From the NCBI RefSeq assembly GCF_027744825.2, contig NC_071351.1, positions 15,947,001 to 16,011,000 of the forward strand: a stretch of 64,000 nt of DNA, given 5' to 3'. Both the position numbers and the translations under genes were made by a program. The stretch comes from Synchiropus splendidus. Lineage: Eukaryota > Chordata > Actinopteri > Syngnathiformes > Callionymidae. Numbering within the stretch: position 1 is the stretch's first letter; the number at the start of each line of letters is the position of its first letter. The notes under the pieces were generated by a model. That model had not been told where the DNA came from. It did no database searches and saw only the letters and a list, made by a program, of their open reading frames with translations. This document shows, piece by piece, positions 63,916 to 64,000 of the stretch.

Positions 63916-64000
63916 AGTTGCACATCAAATCTAAGCTGTCTGAAGTGTTTTTCGAAAGTTATCAACACTTTTTGATGATTGGCGTTTCGGAACCCGCCTT
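63916..64000 (+). repeat. Chimeric TTGATGATT marker monomer (seventh, cut by window end)
   Basis: Only the first 85 bases are present, ending in GGAACCCGCCTT. It lies 1,318 bp after the sixth, as part of the seven-monomer tandem duplication. Confidence 0.9.

Larger units (their letters stand above)
56460..63980 (+). repeat. Approximately 20-monomer higher-order repeat (about 3,762 bp), nearly two copies
   Basis: 56,460-60,221 matches 60,222-63,980 in order for most of its length. Examples are CTTATCTAAGGCTG (56,478 and 60,240), AACACTTTGTTTGG (56,629 and 60,391), the chimeric monomers (56,954 and 60,716), CAGGCAGAAAAGCG, GCATATTGCC and the GCACGACAAATC/CGGATGTTATC monomer (58,655 and 62,414). 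The offset stays near 3,760 apart from single-monomer gains and losses around 61.9-62.2 kb. A half-period of about 1,880 bp (10 monomers) is marked by the chimeric monomers. Confidence 0.82.
1..64000 (+). repeat. 188-bp tandem satellite array filling the whole window
   Basis: The landmark AGTTGCACAT recurs every 187-189 bp throughout (for example at 190, 378, 565 and 753), giving about 340 head-to-tail monomers with no inversion. Conserved landmarks in order are AGTTGCACATCAAATCTAAG, CTGTCTGAAGTG, GTTATCAACA, TGGCGTT, CCTTATCTCAGGCTGAAAA, GCATTGTGCCATAAC, GGGAAGCTTCAGAACATGAA and CCTCCCACTATAGCAGAAAG. I found no stretch longer than a few tens of bases that does not align to this monomer, so no space is left for a gene, transposon, tRNA or rRNA. 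Neither end of the array lies inside the window. A satellite of this length with multi-kilobase higher-order structure is typical of eukaryotic centromeric or pericentromeric DNA. That location is inferred, and I do not recognise the family or species. Confidence 0.98.
49995..64000 (+). repeat. Family-B-rich terminal block with nested higher-order repeats
   Basis: About 74 monomers, mainly family B, running out of the window. The A-to-B switch again follows TCTACTAG at 49,990. Length variants mark modules: GTTATTAACACTTTGTTTGG (four bases short; near 55,120, 56,623 and 60,385), GTTCTAAAAACCC (189-bp monomers), CTTCAAGAACATG (one extra base; 58,223, 62,168 and 63,487), TTGCACATATCTAAG (three bases short; 62,038 and 63,356) and the TTGATGATT chimera. 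No non-satellite sequence is seen. Confidence 0.93.
61835..64000 (+). repeat. Seven-monomer tandem duplication (1,318-bp period)
   Basis: 61,835-63,152 is repeated from 63,153 to the window end. Markers at 1,318-bp spacing are CATGTTTGGCGTTCTAAAAA (61,903 and 63,221), CTATCGCAG, TTGCACATATCTAAG, CTGAAGGG, GTGACATAAC, CTTCAAGAAC, GGGTTTTTCTAG, GCACGACAAATC (62,414 and 63,732) and the chimeric monomer (62,598 and 63,916). The second copy is cut by the window edge. Confidence 0.88.

Noticed and set aside
1..64000. CENP-B box (core TTCGnnnnAnnCGGG)
   Set aside because: Candidate TTCGAAAGTTATC in family B, and TTCG on the minus strand near GGTTTCGGAACG, lack the required downstream A and CGGG. 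No monomer inspected fits on either strand.
1..64000. TTATCAACA resembling the bacterial DnaA box
   Set aside because: It mismatches the TTATNCACA consensus and is a fixed part of a eukaryotic-type satellite monomer, not a clustered origin.
1..64000. CRISPR array
   Set aside because: There are no short repeats separated by unique spacers; the entire 188-bp unit is conserved and no cas gene is present.
30625..64000. TTTTAACCTCCC as telomere-like repeat
   Set aside because: Occurs once per 188 bp and is not a short tandem; it does not match known telomere units.
1..64000. Inverted satellite segments or hairpin-forming array junctions
   Set aside because: Every monomer inspected reads in the same direction; no orientation switch was found.

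Overview
The whole 64-kb window is one uninterrupted tandem satellite array. I see no protein-coding gene, RNA gene, transposon or other unique sequence. The unit is 188 bp, with individual monomers from about 147 to 190 bp, so the window holds roughly 340 monomers. All run head to tail in the same direction, and the array runs off both ends. A nucleosome-sized monomer arranged in multi-kilobase higher-order repeats (HORs) points to eukaryotic centromeric or pericentromeric heterochromatin from a long-read assembly. I do not recognise the family, so I cannot name the organism.

Positions within the monomer are counted from the start of AGTTGCACAT. There are two monomer families. Family A typically has TTTTTCCAAAG (33-43), CATTTTTATG, TTCCGGAA (68-75), AAAACGCGTTTT (95-106), CTTTGCAGGG and TTTTCACC. 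Family B has TTTTTCGAAAG, CACTTTTATG, TTCCGAAACCC, GAAAAGCGTTTTTGTGC, CTTTTCAGGG and TTTTAACC. Both keep GAAGCTTC (132-139), so nearly every monomer has a HindIII site.

Layout. (1) 1-26 kb is heterogeneous family A. It contains an old segmental copy (190-3,785 and 6,018-9,235), a near-perfect tandem pair of 15-monomer blocks (10,142-12,962 and 12,963-15,783), a patch of A/B hybrid monomers (about 18.8-19.56 kb) and one structurally broken monomer (24.66-24.80 kb). (2) 26,114-55,771 is three consecutive copies of a super-repeat, each with an A block followed by a B block. The junctions recur at matching points: A to B at 30,625, 39,275 and 49,995; B to A at 34,011 and 44,355. The copies differ by whole-monomer gains and losses. 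(3) 55.8-64 kb is B-rich HOR sequence with 8-, 10/20- and 7-monomer periods, marked by a recurring 190-bp chimeric monomer containing TTTTTGATGATTGGCG.

The block structure is what repeated unequal exchange or block duplication would produce, with the oldest and most diverged sequence on the left. The short open frames of 60-160 codons that can be read from the array are by-products of the repeat and are not annotated as genes.
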